NCBI GenBank assembly: GCA_030429565.1 | Contig: JAUIFE010000005.1 | Coordinates: 248,001 to 312,000 of the forward strand | Direction of reading: 5' to 3' | Length of the DNA stretch: 64,000 nucleotides | DNA from: Holophagae bacterium | GTDB taxonomy: Bacteria > Acidobacteriota > Holophagae > Acanthopleuribacterales > Acanthopleuribacteraceae | In this document: piece by piece, positions 27,163 to 35,465 of the stretch | Layout: each line of letters opens with the position of its first letter | Numbering within the stretch: position 1 is the first letter of the stretch | Translations under genes and position numbers: made by a program | The notes under the pieces: model-generated | What the model saw: only the letters and a program-made list of their open reading frames with translations | Database searches by the model: none | What the model was told of the DNA's origin: nothing

Positions 27163-28002
27163 TCACGGGGCCGGCTTTTTAGGTGTTGGCGACGGTTTCG
27201 ATGTCGTGGTTCGGCAACGGTACTTTTTGATCGATTCGATGAAGTCGGGGTGCTTATCGGCGACGGGTTCGATTTCAGTGATGCACCACCAATCCCAGAA
27301 GGGGTCGGGTTGATTGGCGAACTCATGAGCATTTTCCTCGGTGTAAAAGATCAGGTTGTGCACGGGTTCCCCTGGGTCGTCGACAGAGATGGCACGAGAT
27401 TGTCGGACTTTTAGCCAAGTTTCTACGATTTCGTTTTTATCAAATCGAAGGTCAGCCAAGGCGCGTAATTCACCCCTTTCATTTTCATAAAAACCAGTTA
27501 TGTTGCAAGCGAGATAGTCGGACAAATCAATGTGAAGTGCCATGTTTTCAGGTCCATGCCACACCGGTTCCATGCCGGTGGCGGTAATCTCGTGAACCAA
27601 AGCCCAACTGCCGTGAATGCCGGTTCCGGCCGGGCTTGTGGTGAATGCAGCAAAGTAGTCACGCTTGTTGATGCTGAAAGTATAGAAGCTTTTAGCATAG
27701 GTGTTGAGCGGGTAAACCTCCACGGGGGTAATCTTGCCGTTGGGATCTCGATGCAACAAAACACAGCCCCAGCCTGGTTCGGCAAAAACTACAACCTCCG
27801 CCTCACTGTGTGCGGCCGGATACCGGCGTAAGCTGGAAGGGAATGACTTGGTTTCGTCGTTGTTAGGATCGAGTTGCCATTGGCTTAAATCAGTGCCTTG
27901 GCTTTTCAGCCAAAGAATTACCTCACCGTATGTTGCATTGGTGGGAATTGAGGGGTGCTCTGCGGCCAGAATGAGAAGGCCAAAAAACGCGACGAGCATC
28001 AT
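27163..28002 (-). CDS. Exported immunity-like protein C (third of three paralogues)
   Basis: A 279-residue protein starting at the ATG at 28002, whose first bases overlap the upstream stop (ATGA); GGAAAGGA is the binding site. The N-terminus MMLVAFFGLLILAAEHP is a signal peptide. The family pattern is shared with the two genes upstream: TYGEVILWLKSQGTDLSQW, a variable D/E-rich stretch, SINKRDYFAAFTTSPAGTGI and a C-terminal WDWWCITEIEP with a terminal YRC. The protein is predicted periplasmic, matching the site of action of the SleB-like toxin at the head of the operon. Immunity function is inferred from position and copy number; no named family recognised. It ends with a Pro/Lys-rich tail. 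Confidence 0.7.
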   Translation of the reverse strand: MMLVAFFGLLILAAEHPSIPTNATYGEVILWLKSQGTDLSQWQLDPNNDETKSFPSSLRRYPAAHSEAEVVVFAEPGWGCVLLHRDPNGKITPVEVYPLNTYAKSFYTFSINKRDYFAAFTTSPAGTGIHGSWALVHEITATGMEPVWHGPENMALHIDLSDYLACNITGFYENERGELRALADLRFDKNEIVETWLKVRQSRAISVDDPGEPVHNLIFYTEENAHEFANQPDPFWDWWCITEIEPVADKHPDFIESIKKYRCRTTTSKPSPTPKKPAP

Positions 28003-28778
28003 TCCTTTCCTGGCGCTTTTGAAGGTTTGCAAGCTGCCTTTGTTAGATCCGCACGAATGGCTTCGGGGATCGCAGCGTTTGTTTCGATGTCATAGATACA
28101 CCACCATTTAAAAAACGAGGGTCGGCTGAGGTGTTCCGGATCATTAGCGCTAAAGTCATCTAAATCATTTATTTGTTTAGCTTTGCACCAGAGTTCTTTT
28201 TTTGGTTTGTCGAATGATCCGGTTTTTCGGGTAATTTTGGCCATCGCTTGTAAATGACCTGGCCGAGATTCAACGAAATGGGTGATCTCGTAAATCAAAG
28301 TGGTTTCGTCCTCCCAATCGAGAAAAACATAATCGGGACCCGACCAAAACTTAACCATTCCTTTGTCGGATACATACCAGACGTAGGTCCAGGTGTTCTG
28401 AATCCCTGTCCCGGCAGATCGGCCCCATTGAAGGGAAAAATAGTCGCGTTTCTCAAAAGCAAATACGCGCGGGTTGGAGATATGTGCCATAGATTCAAAT
28501 ATAAGAGGGGTAATGAGAAAACCCTCCGCATCGAGAAGGAACACACCATAAGCGGCACTAGGCATTTTGAGCATCATGATTTTTCGATTGTGGTGCTGCA
28601 GTGGGAAGGTACGTAACTCCGGTTTGTGCTGCATCAGTTCGGGCATTTCTGCATCAATCCACCATGACGATAGATCAACATTTTCTGCCTGTAACCAGTT
28701 GACGATTTTTTGGTAGGTTACGTTTTGGGCGGGAGCAGGCTCTCTGAAAGTAGTAAGTGACAGAAGGAGTAAAAACAT
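27999..28778 (-). CDS. Exported immunity-like protein B (second of three paralogues)
   Basis: A 259-residue paralogue of its two neighbours. Signal peptide MFLLLLSLTTFREPAPAQ, then TYQKIVNWLQAENVDLSSW, FPLQHHNRKIMMLKMPSAAY, FAFEKRDYFSLQWGRSAGTG and FFKWWCIYDIETNAAIPEAI with a late Cys. The start at 28778 has AGGAT about six bases before. Upstream of it, in the gap to paralogue A, lies what looks like a decayed end of the SleB-like toxin, so this gene was probably once coupled to its own toxin. Codon use is AT-richer than in the flanking operon at 31-41 kb. Confidence 0.7.
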   Translation of the reverse strand: MFLLLLSLTTFREPAPAQNVTYQKIVNWLQAENVDLSSWWIDAEMPELMQHKPELRTFPLQHHNRKIMMLKMPSAAYGVFLLDAEGFLITPLIFESMAHISNPRVFAFEKRDYFSLQWGRSAGTGIQNTWTYVWYVSDKGMVKFWSGPDYVFLDWEDETTLIYEITHFVESRPGHLQAMAKITRKTGSFDKPKKELWCKAKQINDLDDFSANDPEHLSRPSFFKWWCIYDIETNAAIPEAIRADLTKAACKPSKAPGKE

Positions 28779-28905
28779 AATGCGATCCTAAATTCGGATG
28801 GAGGTTCTGATAGTACCGTTGGTGAAGCTTTGGCCTGGTTTGATTACAGGACGTATAGGTAACCGACATGTAGAATTTGCATCGGCAGGCCTGCTATGTC
28901 CACTT
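28775..28905 (-). pseudogene. Remnant of a SleB-like toxin C-terminus
   Basis: On the minus strand the gap between paralogues A and B encodes, across a frame change near 28885, residues resembling the end of the toxin at 29678-30499. DIAGLPM lines up with STAHLPA, then CKFYMSVTYTSCNQTRPKLH lines up with CHFYSYCGMKGDPMSRPWIR, and LHPNLGSHYVF lines up with THPGVNPFRFLF. It runs into the start of gene B, as expected for an old overlapping pair. Identity is low and the match was made by eye. Confidence 0.45.
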
Positions 28906-28925
28906 TAGTTGCCGGTTGGTTCGTG

Positions 28926-29681
28926 TTACTTGTCGGCACAAGCGTGTTTTTCAAGCAGGTCACGAAGCTCTGGAGAAACCTCCGCACCCTCGACCATACG
29001 CAGGTAACAAAATACTTTTAAGAAGCCGGTTATCTGCTTGAAGTCCTCATCATCTGGATCAAAGTATTGGTAAAGTGGCCCTTCGCGAACGATAAAAAGC
29101 GGGCGACGAATATCACTACTGGTGGATGCGGTGAATACAGTAAAATTCGCTACCAGGTGACCTGGGCTTGTTTCTTCGAAGCCGGAAAGGCCGGCCCGAA
29201 GCCATTGGTTATCGGAGACTTCTGGAAAAAACACGTCTGGACCAAGCCAGCTAAGGCTAATGCCGTCCTCGCGTATGTGCCATGCTCGTGCTGTTGTTGC
29301 GTGAATTCCGGTGCCGGCCTTACTGGATTCTCGGATTGAAAAGTAATTCCTTCCGTTTATTTTCACTGCCATGGGGTTGCTGATTAGAGCATCTGATGGA
29401 TAGATGATAGGAATTCGTACTTGACCACTTGTGTCTACTAGAAAAATTCCGAATGCGGCATAAGGTAAGTAGATTGTGACTATACGACGTGGGTCATTGG
29501 TCAGTGGGAATTGGCGGATTGTCGGTTTTGCATTCATTAGATCCGGTTCGTCTTTATCAATGCGCCACTCCTGAAGGTCAACTTTGTTTTGCTGCAGCCA
29601 TTGAATGACTTGGGAATAAGTCGGTTCCTCGTTGAGGAACAGTGGCGGCCATGAGAGCAAGCAAAAGAAGACCCAGGTCAT
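28926..29681 (-). CDS. Exported immunity-like protein A (first, coupled to toxin)
   Basis: A 251-residue protein whose ATG overlaps the toxin stop (ATGA). Signal peptide MTWVFFCLLSWPPLFL. The family pattern follows: TYSQVIQWLQQNKVDLQEW, then FPLTNDPRRIVTIYLPYAAF, VKINGRNYFSIRESSKAGTG and FLKVFCYLRMVEGAEVSPEL, ending in a late Cys (KHACADK). Direct coupling makes it the likely cognate immunity protein of the SleB-like toxin. Predicted location is the periplasm. No named family recognised. Confidence 0.72.
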   Translation of the reverse strand: MTWVFFCLLSWPPLFLNEEPTYSQVIQWLQQNKVDLQEWRIDKDEPDLMNAKPTIRQFPLTNDPRRIVTIYLPYAAFGIFLVDTSGQVRIPIIYPSDALISNPMAVKINGRNYFSIRESSKAGTGIHATTARAWHIREDGISLSWLGPDVFFPEVSDNQWLRAGLSGFEETSPGHLVANFTVFTASTSSDIRRPLFIVREGPLYQYFDPDDEDFKQITGFLKVFCYLRMVEGAEVSPELRDLLEKHACADK

Positions 29682-30499
29682 TTCATATCCTTGATGAAAA
29701 GAAAACGAAACGGATTCACGCCAGGGTGAGTAAGAACTTGGTCATTGTTGTGCGCCTTGCGAATCCATGGTCTGGACATCGGATCGCCTTTCATGCCGCA
29801 ATAAGAATAGAAGTGGCATACGTTTGCGGGGAGGTGAGCCGTTGATTGACCAGTCATAACTCGTAAGGCGCTTTGGTTCACAAGTCGCCAAGCTGGGCGG
29901 TTATAAGGGTCCTGATTAAGGTTTTGAGGGTAGTAGCGGAAAGGATTGTCTTCCACAGTCATACCGCTGAACTGATCCGCCAAATTTACAACATCCTCAA
30001 TAGAGTAGCCGTCTGACGTTTTTGCTCTTCTTAAGAAGTGGCCTTCATTGAAGCGATTCATAATGACGTCGCCGATGGCGTCCATCTCTACCCCATTTTT
30101 AGAGGTGCCGCCGACTTCGCTGCCGATGGTTCGGGCCATCCACAGCTTATCGTTTTGGGTGAACCACTGCTCTTGGTAGTCCGGTTTGATGACCGGCGGC
30201 CAAGCGCCGTGCGTGATCTCGACGACGAACTGGTTTTCCTTGGCGATGAGGATGCGGCCGTCGTCGACGCCGTCGTCGAACATGAACTTAAACTGGATAT
30301 TGCCGCTTTTGTCGCTGGTTTCCAGGTAATGCTCGGCGAACATGCCGGTTGGGTCGGCGAATTGGATCGGATGGTTGTTGGTATAGGAATAGCTGTTGAC
30401 GTATTGGCGGGCCGGGTCGGCTTGAAGGAATCTGGCCTCGAGCGGCCGGCTGATCGCGATACAAAAGAAAAGTAAAATTGGAAATAAGCTGTGTTTCAT
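29678..30499 (-). CDS. Short RHS-tail toxin with SleB-like cell-wall hydrolase tip
   Basis: A 273-residue protein with a signal peptide (residues 2-19, FPILLFFCIAISRPLEA) joined directly to an RHS-core end: RFLQADPARQYVNSYSYTNN, then HPIQFADPTGMF. After a linker of about 65 residues comes a Hydrolase_2/SleB-type domain: KLWMARTIGSEVGG with the catalytic Glu about 128, then GVEMDAIGDVIMNRFNEGHF and DQFSGM. SleB-type enzymes are lytic transglycosylases that cut peptidoglycan glycan strands. The whole design (signal, RHS tail, cell-wall enzyme, overlapping immunity-like gene) matches the locus at 8.3 kb, although the tips are unrelated. GAGG precedes the ATG at 30499. Toxin role is inferred. Confidence 0.78.
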   Translation of the reverse strand: MKHSLFPILLFFCIAISRPLEARFLQADPARQYVNSYSYTNNHPIQFADPTGMFAEHYLETSDKSGNIQFKFMFDDGVDDGRILIAKENQFVVEITHGAWPPVIKPDYQEQWFTQNDKLWMARTIGSEVGGTSKNGVEMDAIGDVIMNRFNEGHFLRRAKTSDGYSIEDVVNLADQFSGMTVEDNPFRYYPQNLNQDPYNRPAWRLVNQSALRVMTGQSTAHLPANVCHFYSYCGMKGDPMSRPWIRKAHNNDQVLTHPGVNPFRFLFIKDMK

Positions 30500-31068
30500 A
30501 AAAAAGGACCTCGCTCAAAGGTCGCCAGAATAACACAACCGGCGGAAATTTGTTTTGTCTGCCGGCTTGAGGAATACTCGGAACGTGCAGGGCGAAGGCC
30601 TGTCTGGTTTTGCCGGCGAAGTTGTGGGCGAGGCCGGTGCCTGAATTGGCTGAATCCTTCCTCAAAATGGAACCAATTCCACAACCGATGGTTAAAAGAC
30701 GGTGAGGATTCGAAACCCTTGGCGGCCATAGGGAAGCGAGTTTTTCCACAGGAAATCCACAGGCTGCTCCCGATGGGACCACAACCGAGGTTTTGTCAGC
30801 CGTTTACCTTAGCGAAAATAGCCTGTCAAGGCAAAAACCGTTGGGCGCCTAGGGATCTTCGATGCAACCAAATGTGTGTAATTTGTGCAGGGCGCCTTGC
30901 TGCCAAGGCTTTTGGGTTGATTTTCGCAACTTATCCACAAGGTTTTCCACAGCTCCTGTGGAAGTTTTTCGCAAGGGGGTGCGCCGCGCTGCGTCGTGGT
31001 TTTTGTCAGTCACGGACGAAGGCGCGCGTCGCAATGCGGCGCGCGCCGAAAACGCCTTGTTTTTGGGG
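30500..31068. other. Intergenic region with DnaA-box-like cluster
   Basis: 570 bases between the toxin promoter and the 31-kb gene. It contains TTATCCACA (30931-30939), TTTTCCACA (30742-30750 and 30943-30951), AAATCCACA (30753-30761) and an inverted TTCCACAGG near 30956, against a consensus DnaA box TTATNCACA. The promoter of the toxin operon should also lie here. There is no dnaA, dnaN or gidA nearby and no clear AT-rich unwinding stretch, so origin activity is unproven. Confidence 0.35.
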
Positions 31069-32715
31069 TTAGGCGGCCTGATCTTTCGGGCGGTAGAGCC
31101 ACCCCATGGCCGCCATCACCATCAGGCCGATATCGCGCAAAATTAGCATGAATTTGTCGTTCCAGCCCGCGAGGTAGGTGTCGGTAAACATCGTGGCCGT
31201 GCTGGTGCACCCGCAGTTGAAGTCATGGCCGCGTCCCACGTTGAAGCCGACGGCGGCAATGAAGATCACCAACAAGCCGCCAATTAGGAAACCGCCGCCG
31301 CGCCGCATGAGACCGGTCATGAGGGCCACGGCGGCGAGTAACTCAACCATTGGCAACCAGAGTGCGGAAATATTGATCAGCGCGGCCGGCGCGATGTCGT
31401 AATTCCAAATGTCCTTGGCGAAGGCGAAGGGGTTGTTGATTTTGGGCAGGGCGGCCCAAATGAAGAAGGCGCCGACGAACCAGCAGGCAAACCAAATGGC
31501 GGCGCGTTCCTGAATAAGCCGACGCCAAAACACGAGCAGCAACATGCCGGCGATGAAGGGCAACATGTCGCGCACAATGTGTTCCAGGTACATTCCCGGC
31601 GGTTTCACTTCTTCGAGCGGCGGCCGCTCGGCGACGGTGCTTGTCACCGCGTTTGCGCTGCCATTTGAGTCGGTGCTGTCGGCAAGTTCTCCGGCAACGG
31701 GATATCCGGCTTTGTACCAATCATCGAAGCCGGCTTTGAAGACAAAAATGTTGCCAAAACCCATGGCTTGTAAGTCTTGGGCGAGGTGGTGGGAATCGGT
31801 GCACTCCTTGCCTTTGCAATAAACGACCAGAGCGGCGGGTTGGCGTGCTTCGATTTCAGCCAAGACGTTTTCGAGGTATTGGTGTTTTTCGTAGAGGTGC
31901 AGCAACAGTGCGCCACTGATGTGGCCTTTGTTGTAGAGCTGTTCGTCGCGGGCGTCGATCCACAAGGTGAAGTCGGCGGCATGGGTGTGGATGTTGTACG
32001 CGGTTTCGAGATCGATGTCGGTAATGCCGCTGTTGGTGGTGACGGTGTCGGCGACCTGAGCAGGGTCGGCGCTGGGGGCGGCGGGTGTCGGCGCGGTGTC
32101 GGCCGGGGTGGCGCTGTCGGCGAGTTGGCCGGCGATCGGCAGACCGGCTTTGTACCAATCGTCAAAACCGGCCTTGTAAACAAAGATGTTGTTGAAGCCC
32201 ATCGCCTGCAGATCCTGGGCGAGGTGGTGGGAATCGGTACACTCTTTGCCTTTGCAATACACGACGAGGGCGGCGGGTTGTTTGGCTTCGATGTCGGCCA
32301 GTACGGTTTCTAAATAGTTGTGCTTTTCGTAAAGGTGCAACAGCGCGGCGCCTTCGATGTGGCCTTTTTCGTAGAGTTGTGGGTCGCGGGCGTCGATCCA
32401 GTAGGTGAAATCAGCGGCCTGGGAGAAGATTTGGTAGGCGCGGGCGAGGTCGATATCGGTGATGCCGCTGTTGGCGGTGACGAAGGCGCCGACTTCACCG
32501 GGATCGCCGGGGTCCAGGCTCGGCGGTGCGGCGGGCTCGCTTGCAGGTGTTTCGCTGGGGGTTGCCGCGGTTTCCTTGGCCGGTGCCACGCCGGCGTAAT
32601 CGGGCCAGGCGCGAATCCATTCGATGCCGGCTTGGGGACGGAAATTGTTGATTACGCCGCCAACGAGGGCGACGGCAAGAATGACGGCAACTTGTACGAG
32701 AACGCTGGATCGCAT
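31069..32715 (-). CDS. Double rhodanese / MauE-DoxX-type membrane protein
   Basis: A 548-residue protein starting at the ATG at 32715 (AAGGAG nine bases upstream). An N-terminal anchor (SSVLVQVAVILAVALVGGVI) is followed by two nearly identical rhodanese domains, residues about 82-196 and 227-345. Each has the active-site loop VVYCKGKECTDSHHLAQDL (Cys about 154 and 300) and FDDWYKAG. They should sit in the periplasm. A C-terminal MauE/DoxX-like bundle (375-540) has four hydrophobic segments and a NCGCTS cysteine pair, as in MauE-type proteins that feed reducing power to periplasmic thiols. Sulfur transfer or thiol-redox work at the membrane is likely. The domain duplication is recent-looking. 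Confidence 0.82.
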   Translation of the reverse strand: MRSSVLVQVAVILAVALVGGVINNFRPQAGIEWIRAWPDYAGVAPAKETAATPSETPASEPAAPPSLDPGDPGEVGAFVTANSGITDIDLARAYQIFSQAADFTYWIDARDPQLYEKGHIEGAALLHLYEKHNYLETVLADIEAKQPAALVVYCKGKECTDSHHLAQDLQAMGFNNIFVYKAGFDDWYKAGLPIAGQLADSATPADTAPTPAAPSADPAQVADTVTTNSGITDIDLETAYNIHTHAADFTLWIDARDEQLYNKGHISGALLLHLYEKHQYLENVLAEIEARQPAALVVYCKGKECTDSHHLAQDLQAMGFGNIFVFKAGFDDWYKAGYPVAGELADSTDSNGSANAVTSTVAERPPLEEVKPPGMYLEHIVRDMLPFIAGMLLLVFWRRLIQERAAIWFACWFVGAFFIWAALPKINNPFAFAKDIWNYDIAPAALINISALWLPMVELLAAVALMTGLMRRGGGFLIGGLLVIFIAAVGFNVGRGHDFNCGCTSTATMFTDTYLAGWNDKFMLILRDIGLMVMAAMGWLYRPKDQAA

Positions 32716-32822
32716 AAACGAAACTCCTTGTTTGCAGGGGCGACGCGGCTGGGAACGGCGGTCGGCCGATGAAGAGATCGTCAATCAAAACACAGGTTGC
32801 CGGTTGAATTGTCAGACATTTG

Positions 32823-35465
32823 TCAAGAAAGCGAAGGGTTTGCGTGGGGGTTCCAACGGCGCAAGGCGACGGCGGCGGCATAAAGCAGGGCGGCCAGGAG
32901 CCATAGAACGGGGCGCAAATCGCGGCCGTGAGCGGCTTGAGGACGGCCGCCGGCGAAGGGCGTGGCGCCTTTAGCCAAACGGTCGCCGCCGCTGAGCCGT
33001 GCCAGTTGATCTAGCAGTGGGTGGTTGATGCCGACGTGTTCGGCTTCGCTTCCGCCTGCATTGGTGACGGCGTTGACGGGCGGTAAACGCAGGGCGAGGC
33101 GTTGGCTGCGCGGTAAGGCGTCGGCACCTTGCTCGCGAATTTCCAGCCATCCGTCGCCGCCTTCGGCGGGCAGGGTCAGCCGACCTTGGAAGCTACCGGC
33201 GCGCGTGCCTTTGCGCACGGTGATGGTTTCAATCTGTCCAAGACGGCTGCGCCACTGCAAATCGACGGTGCTGATGCGCGGGACGCGGCCGCGATTGCTG
33301 AGCAAGTTCAGCTCAATTTGCAAATGGGCGCCTTGGTCGTGGGCGCTGATTTGGTAGCGATTGAAGGCGGCGAACGGCAAGACGTGTTCGAACCATTCGA
33401 CCCAGATCGGGGTGGCATCGCGGCGCCCGATGGGCAGGGGCAGGGCCGAGGTAAAGGCGCCAACGCTGCCCAGTTCGGCGTCGCCGTAAGCGAGGACGGG
33501 ATCGGTGAACTTGGGGCGAATGGCGATCAAACGGGCTTGGGGTTTGATTTTGGCGACGGCATTCCCTGGCAAAGGCCGGCGCGGCATCGGCAGGCGTTCG
33601 CTTTGGTCGAGGATGAAATCGAGGCGCAGCGGGTCAAACGCGGTGGGTTCGTAGAAGTAGGGGCGCTCCTGCTCGTCGAAGAAGGGAATTTCGAGTTGAC
33701 CGGGACTTGTGCCGAGCGGCACTGCGATGGGGTCGGCGATTTTGCGCAATGCGGGTGAGACTTTGGTGGCAATTTGGTCGATGGCGAACACGGTCGGCCG
33801 ACAATCCGGCCGGTAATCGACGGGCATGAAGTAACCGTCGGAAATAAAGATGAGACCGCAATTGCGGAAGCGGCGATCTTCCAGCAGCTTGAGTGCTTCG
33901 GTAGGGTCGGTACCGCCGCTTGCTTCGATGCTGCGTATTTGGGCCAGGGCAAAAGCCTTGCCGTCGGCGTCGAGATGACGGTTTTGCACCAGGTGTTCGG
34001 CTTGGGAGGTGAATGCGATCAGATCGAGGCGGTCGTTTCCGCCCAACAAATCCAAAACGATGTACTGCATTAAAGCTTGGGCGGTTTCCATGCGTCGGCC
34101 ACCCATCGATCCAGAGGCGTCGACCATCATAATGACGTGACGGCTGAGATAGTCAGGCGACTTGGGACGAGGTTCGGTGGTAACCGGCAACAGGGGTTCA
34201 AGCGGTGTTTCGTCATAACTCATGAGCGTGGTGGCGTCGGTATCGGCACCGCCTTCATGGCCGCCGTTGGCGAAAAACAGACCCAGGCCGCGCAGGCGCA
34301 CGGCGGCGGCGATGCGGGTCAGGGCCTCGGTTGAGAATTGGTCGGCAACGACGTCGTTGAGAATGACGGCGTCGTAGTCGTCGAGGCGGATACCGTCATT
34401 TAATTGTTCCGCGTTGATGGCGGTGACTTGTCCGCGTTCAGGTGGGAAGAAGTTGACCCAGCGGTTGTCGCCGCCGATCGCCAGGTATTTAGGGGGGCGG
34501 GTGACTTGCGCGAAAACTCGGCGCTGATGGCGCGGCCGTCCATCAGCATCCTGTAGGGCGAAATCGACGTAGTGCAAACCGCGGCGGCGAAAGGTGAGTG
34601 GGACGCGCAACCGTCCCCAACCGTCGCCGGGCACCGTTGTCGGCTGGGTGACGGCACGTTGATGGTCCGCGCCGAACCAACCGCGCACGGCAATGACGGC
34701 GGGTGCGGCCTGCGGTTTCTGGTTGCGGAGGTTGGCACGCAGGTAGGTTGGCACCTTTTCGGCGACAATCGGTGGCAAGTAAAGGTCGCGAATGGCGAGT
34801 TCGGGAACAGCGCCCGGCGGTTCCCAGATGTAAATTGGGACGGCGTCACGGGCGGCACGCCGGGCGGCGGCAAGGGTTTGGGGGTCGGTGGTGAAGCCGT
34901 CGCTGTAGAGCAATATGGAACGAGCGCTGCTGTCGGCACCGAGGCCGAGTGCCTGGTTTAAGGCCTCGCCCAGTTGCGAGCTGCGGGGTGGGGCGAGATC
35001 TTGAGCGCGCAAGCCACGCAAGCGGGTTGGCAAGGTTTCGAGCGGCACATCCTCGAAGTGGCGGCGGGTAACGGCGCCGAAACTGACCAGCGAGACGACG
35101 GCCCGTTGCCGTTGCGGTTGTGGAAGAGCGGCGAGTAGGTCGCGGCAGTGTCGTTGCAGGTCGGCGCGCAAGGCGGGCCAGCCGCCGGGTGTGCGCAGCA
35201 TGCTGTGCGAACTGTCGACCAGGAGGGTCAGGTGCTCGCGTTGGTGGGTTTGGGCGGTAATTTGGTGCGGTCGCAGCAGGCTAAACCCAAGACAGGCGAC
35301 GGCGAGCAGGTTGAGGGTGAGGACGGCCAAGCGCACGGGTTGGGCGCGACCCAACACGGCGGCGCGTGGGCTGAAGAGGGCGAAGACAAAAAGCGCGGTG
35401 GGCAGGGCGAGGACCAGCCACGCGAGCCAAACCCAAAAGGAGGGCGGTTGCCAGGTTATCGCCAT
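32823..35465 (-). CDS. Membrane-anchored double von Willebrand A protein
   Basis: An 880-residue protein. The ATG at 35465 lies inside the last ten bases of the upstream gene. Two N-terminal membrane segments (residues 10-30, 46-64) are followed by a VWA-like region with LTLLVDSSHSM (84-88) and a second, canonical metal-ion-dependent adhesion site, MMVDASGSMGGRRMETAQ, near residue 440. An intervening stretch (DYDAVILNDVVADQ, LFFANGGHEG) resembles the glutamine-amidotransferase-like domain found in such proteins. A C-terminal segment (LRPVLWLLAALLYAAAVAL) anchors the end. It belongs to the MoxR-DUF58-VWA gene set. The set is linked to envelope protein assembly and stress tolerance, but mechanism is poorly known. 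Confidence 0.83.
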   Translation of the reverse strand: MAITWQPPSFWVWLAWLVLALPTALFVFALFSPRAAVLGRAQPVRLAVLTLNLLAVACLGFSLLRPHQITAQTHQREHLTLLVDSSHSMLRTPGGWPALRADLQRHCRDLLAALPQPQRQRAVVSLVSFGAVTRRHFEDVPLETLPTRLRGLRAQDLAPPRSSQLGEALNQALGLGADSSARSILLYSDGFTTDPQTLAAARRAARDAVPIYIWEPPGAVPELAIRDLYLPPIVAEKVPTYLRANLRNQKPQAAPAVIAVRGWFGADHQRAVTQPTTVPGDGWGRLRVPLTFRRRGLHYVDFALQDADGRPRHQRRVFAQVTRPPKYLAIGGDNRWVNFFPPERGQVTAINAEQLNDGIRLDDYDAVILNDVVADQFSTEALTRIAAAVRLRGLGLFFANGGHEGGADTDATTLMSYDETPLEPLLPVTTEPRPKSPDYLSRHVIMMVDASGSMGGRRMETAQALMQYIVLDLLGGNDRLDLIAFTSQAEHLVQNRHLDADGKAFALAQIRSIEASGGTDPTEALKLLEDRRFRNCGLIFISDGYFMPVDYRPDCRPTVFAIDQIATKVSPALRKIADPIAVPLGTSPGQLEIPFFDEQERPYFYEPTAFDPLRLDFILDQSERLPMPRRPLPGNAVAKIKPQARLIAIRPKFTDPVLAYGDAELGSVGAFTSALPLPIGRRDATPIWVEWFEHVLPFAAFNRYQISAHDQGAHLQIELNLLSNRGRVPRISTVDLQWRSRLGQIETITVRKGTRAGSFQGRLTLPAEGGDGWLEIREQGADALPRSQRLALRLPPVNAVTNAGGSEAEHVGINHPLLDQLARLSGGDRLAKGATPFAGGRPQAAHGRDLRPVLWLLAALLYAAAVALRRWNPHANPSLS

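Noticed and set aside
30690..30740. tRNA-like segment (GGGTTTCGAATCC on the minus strand)
   Set aside because: T-arm pairing fails and no acceptor, D or anticodon arm can be built.
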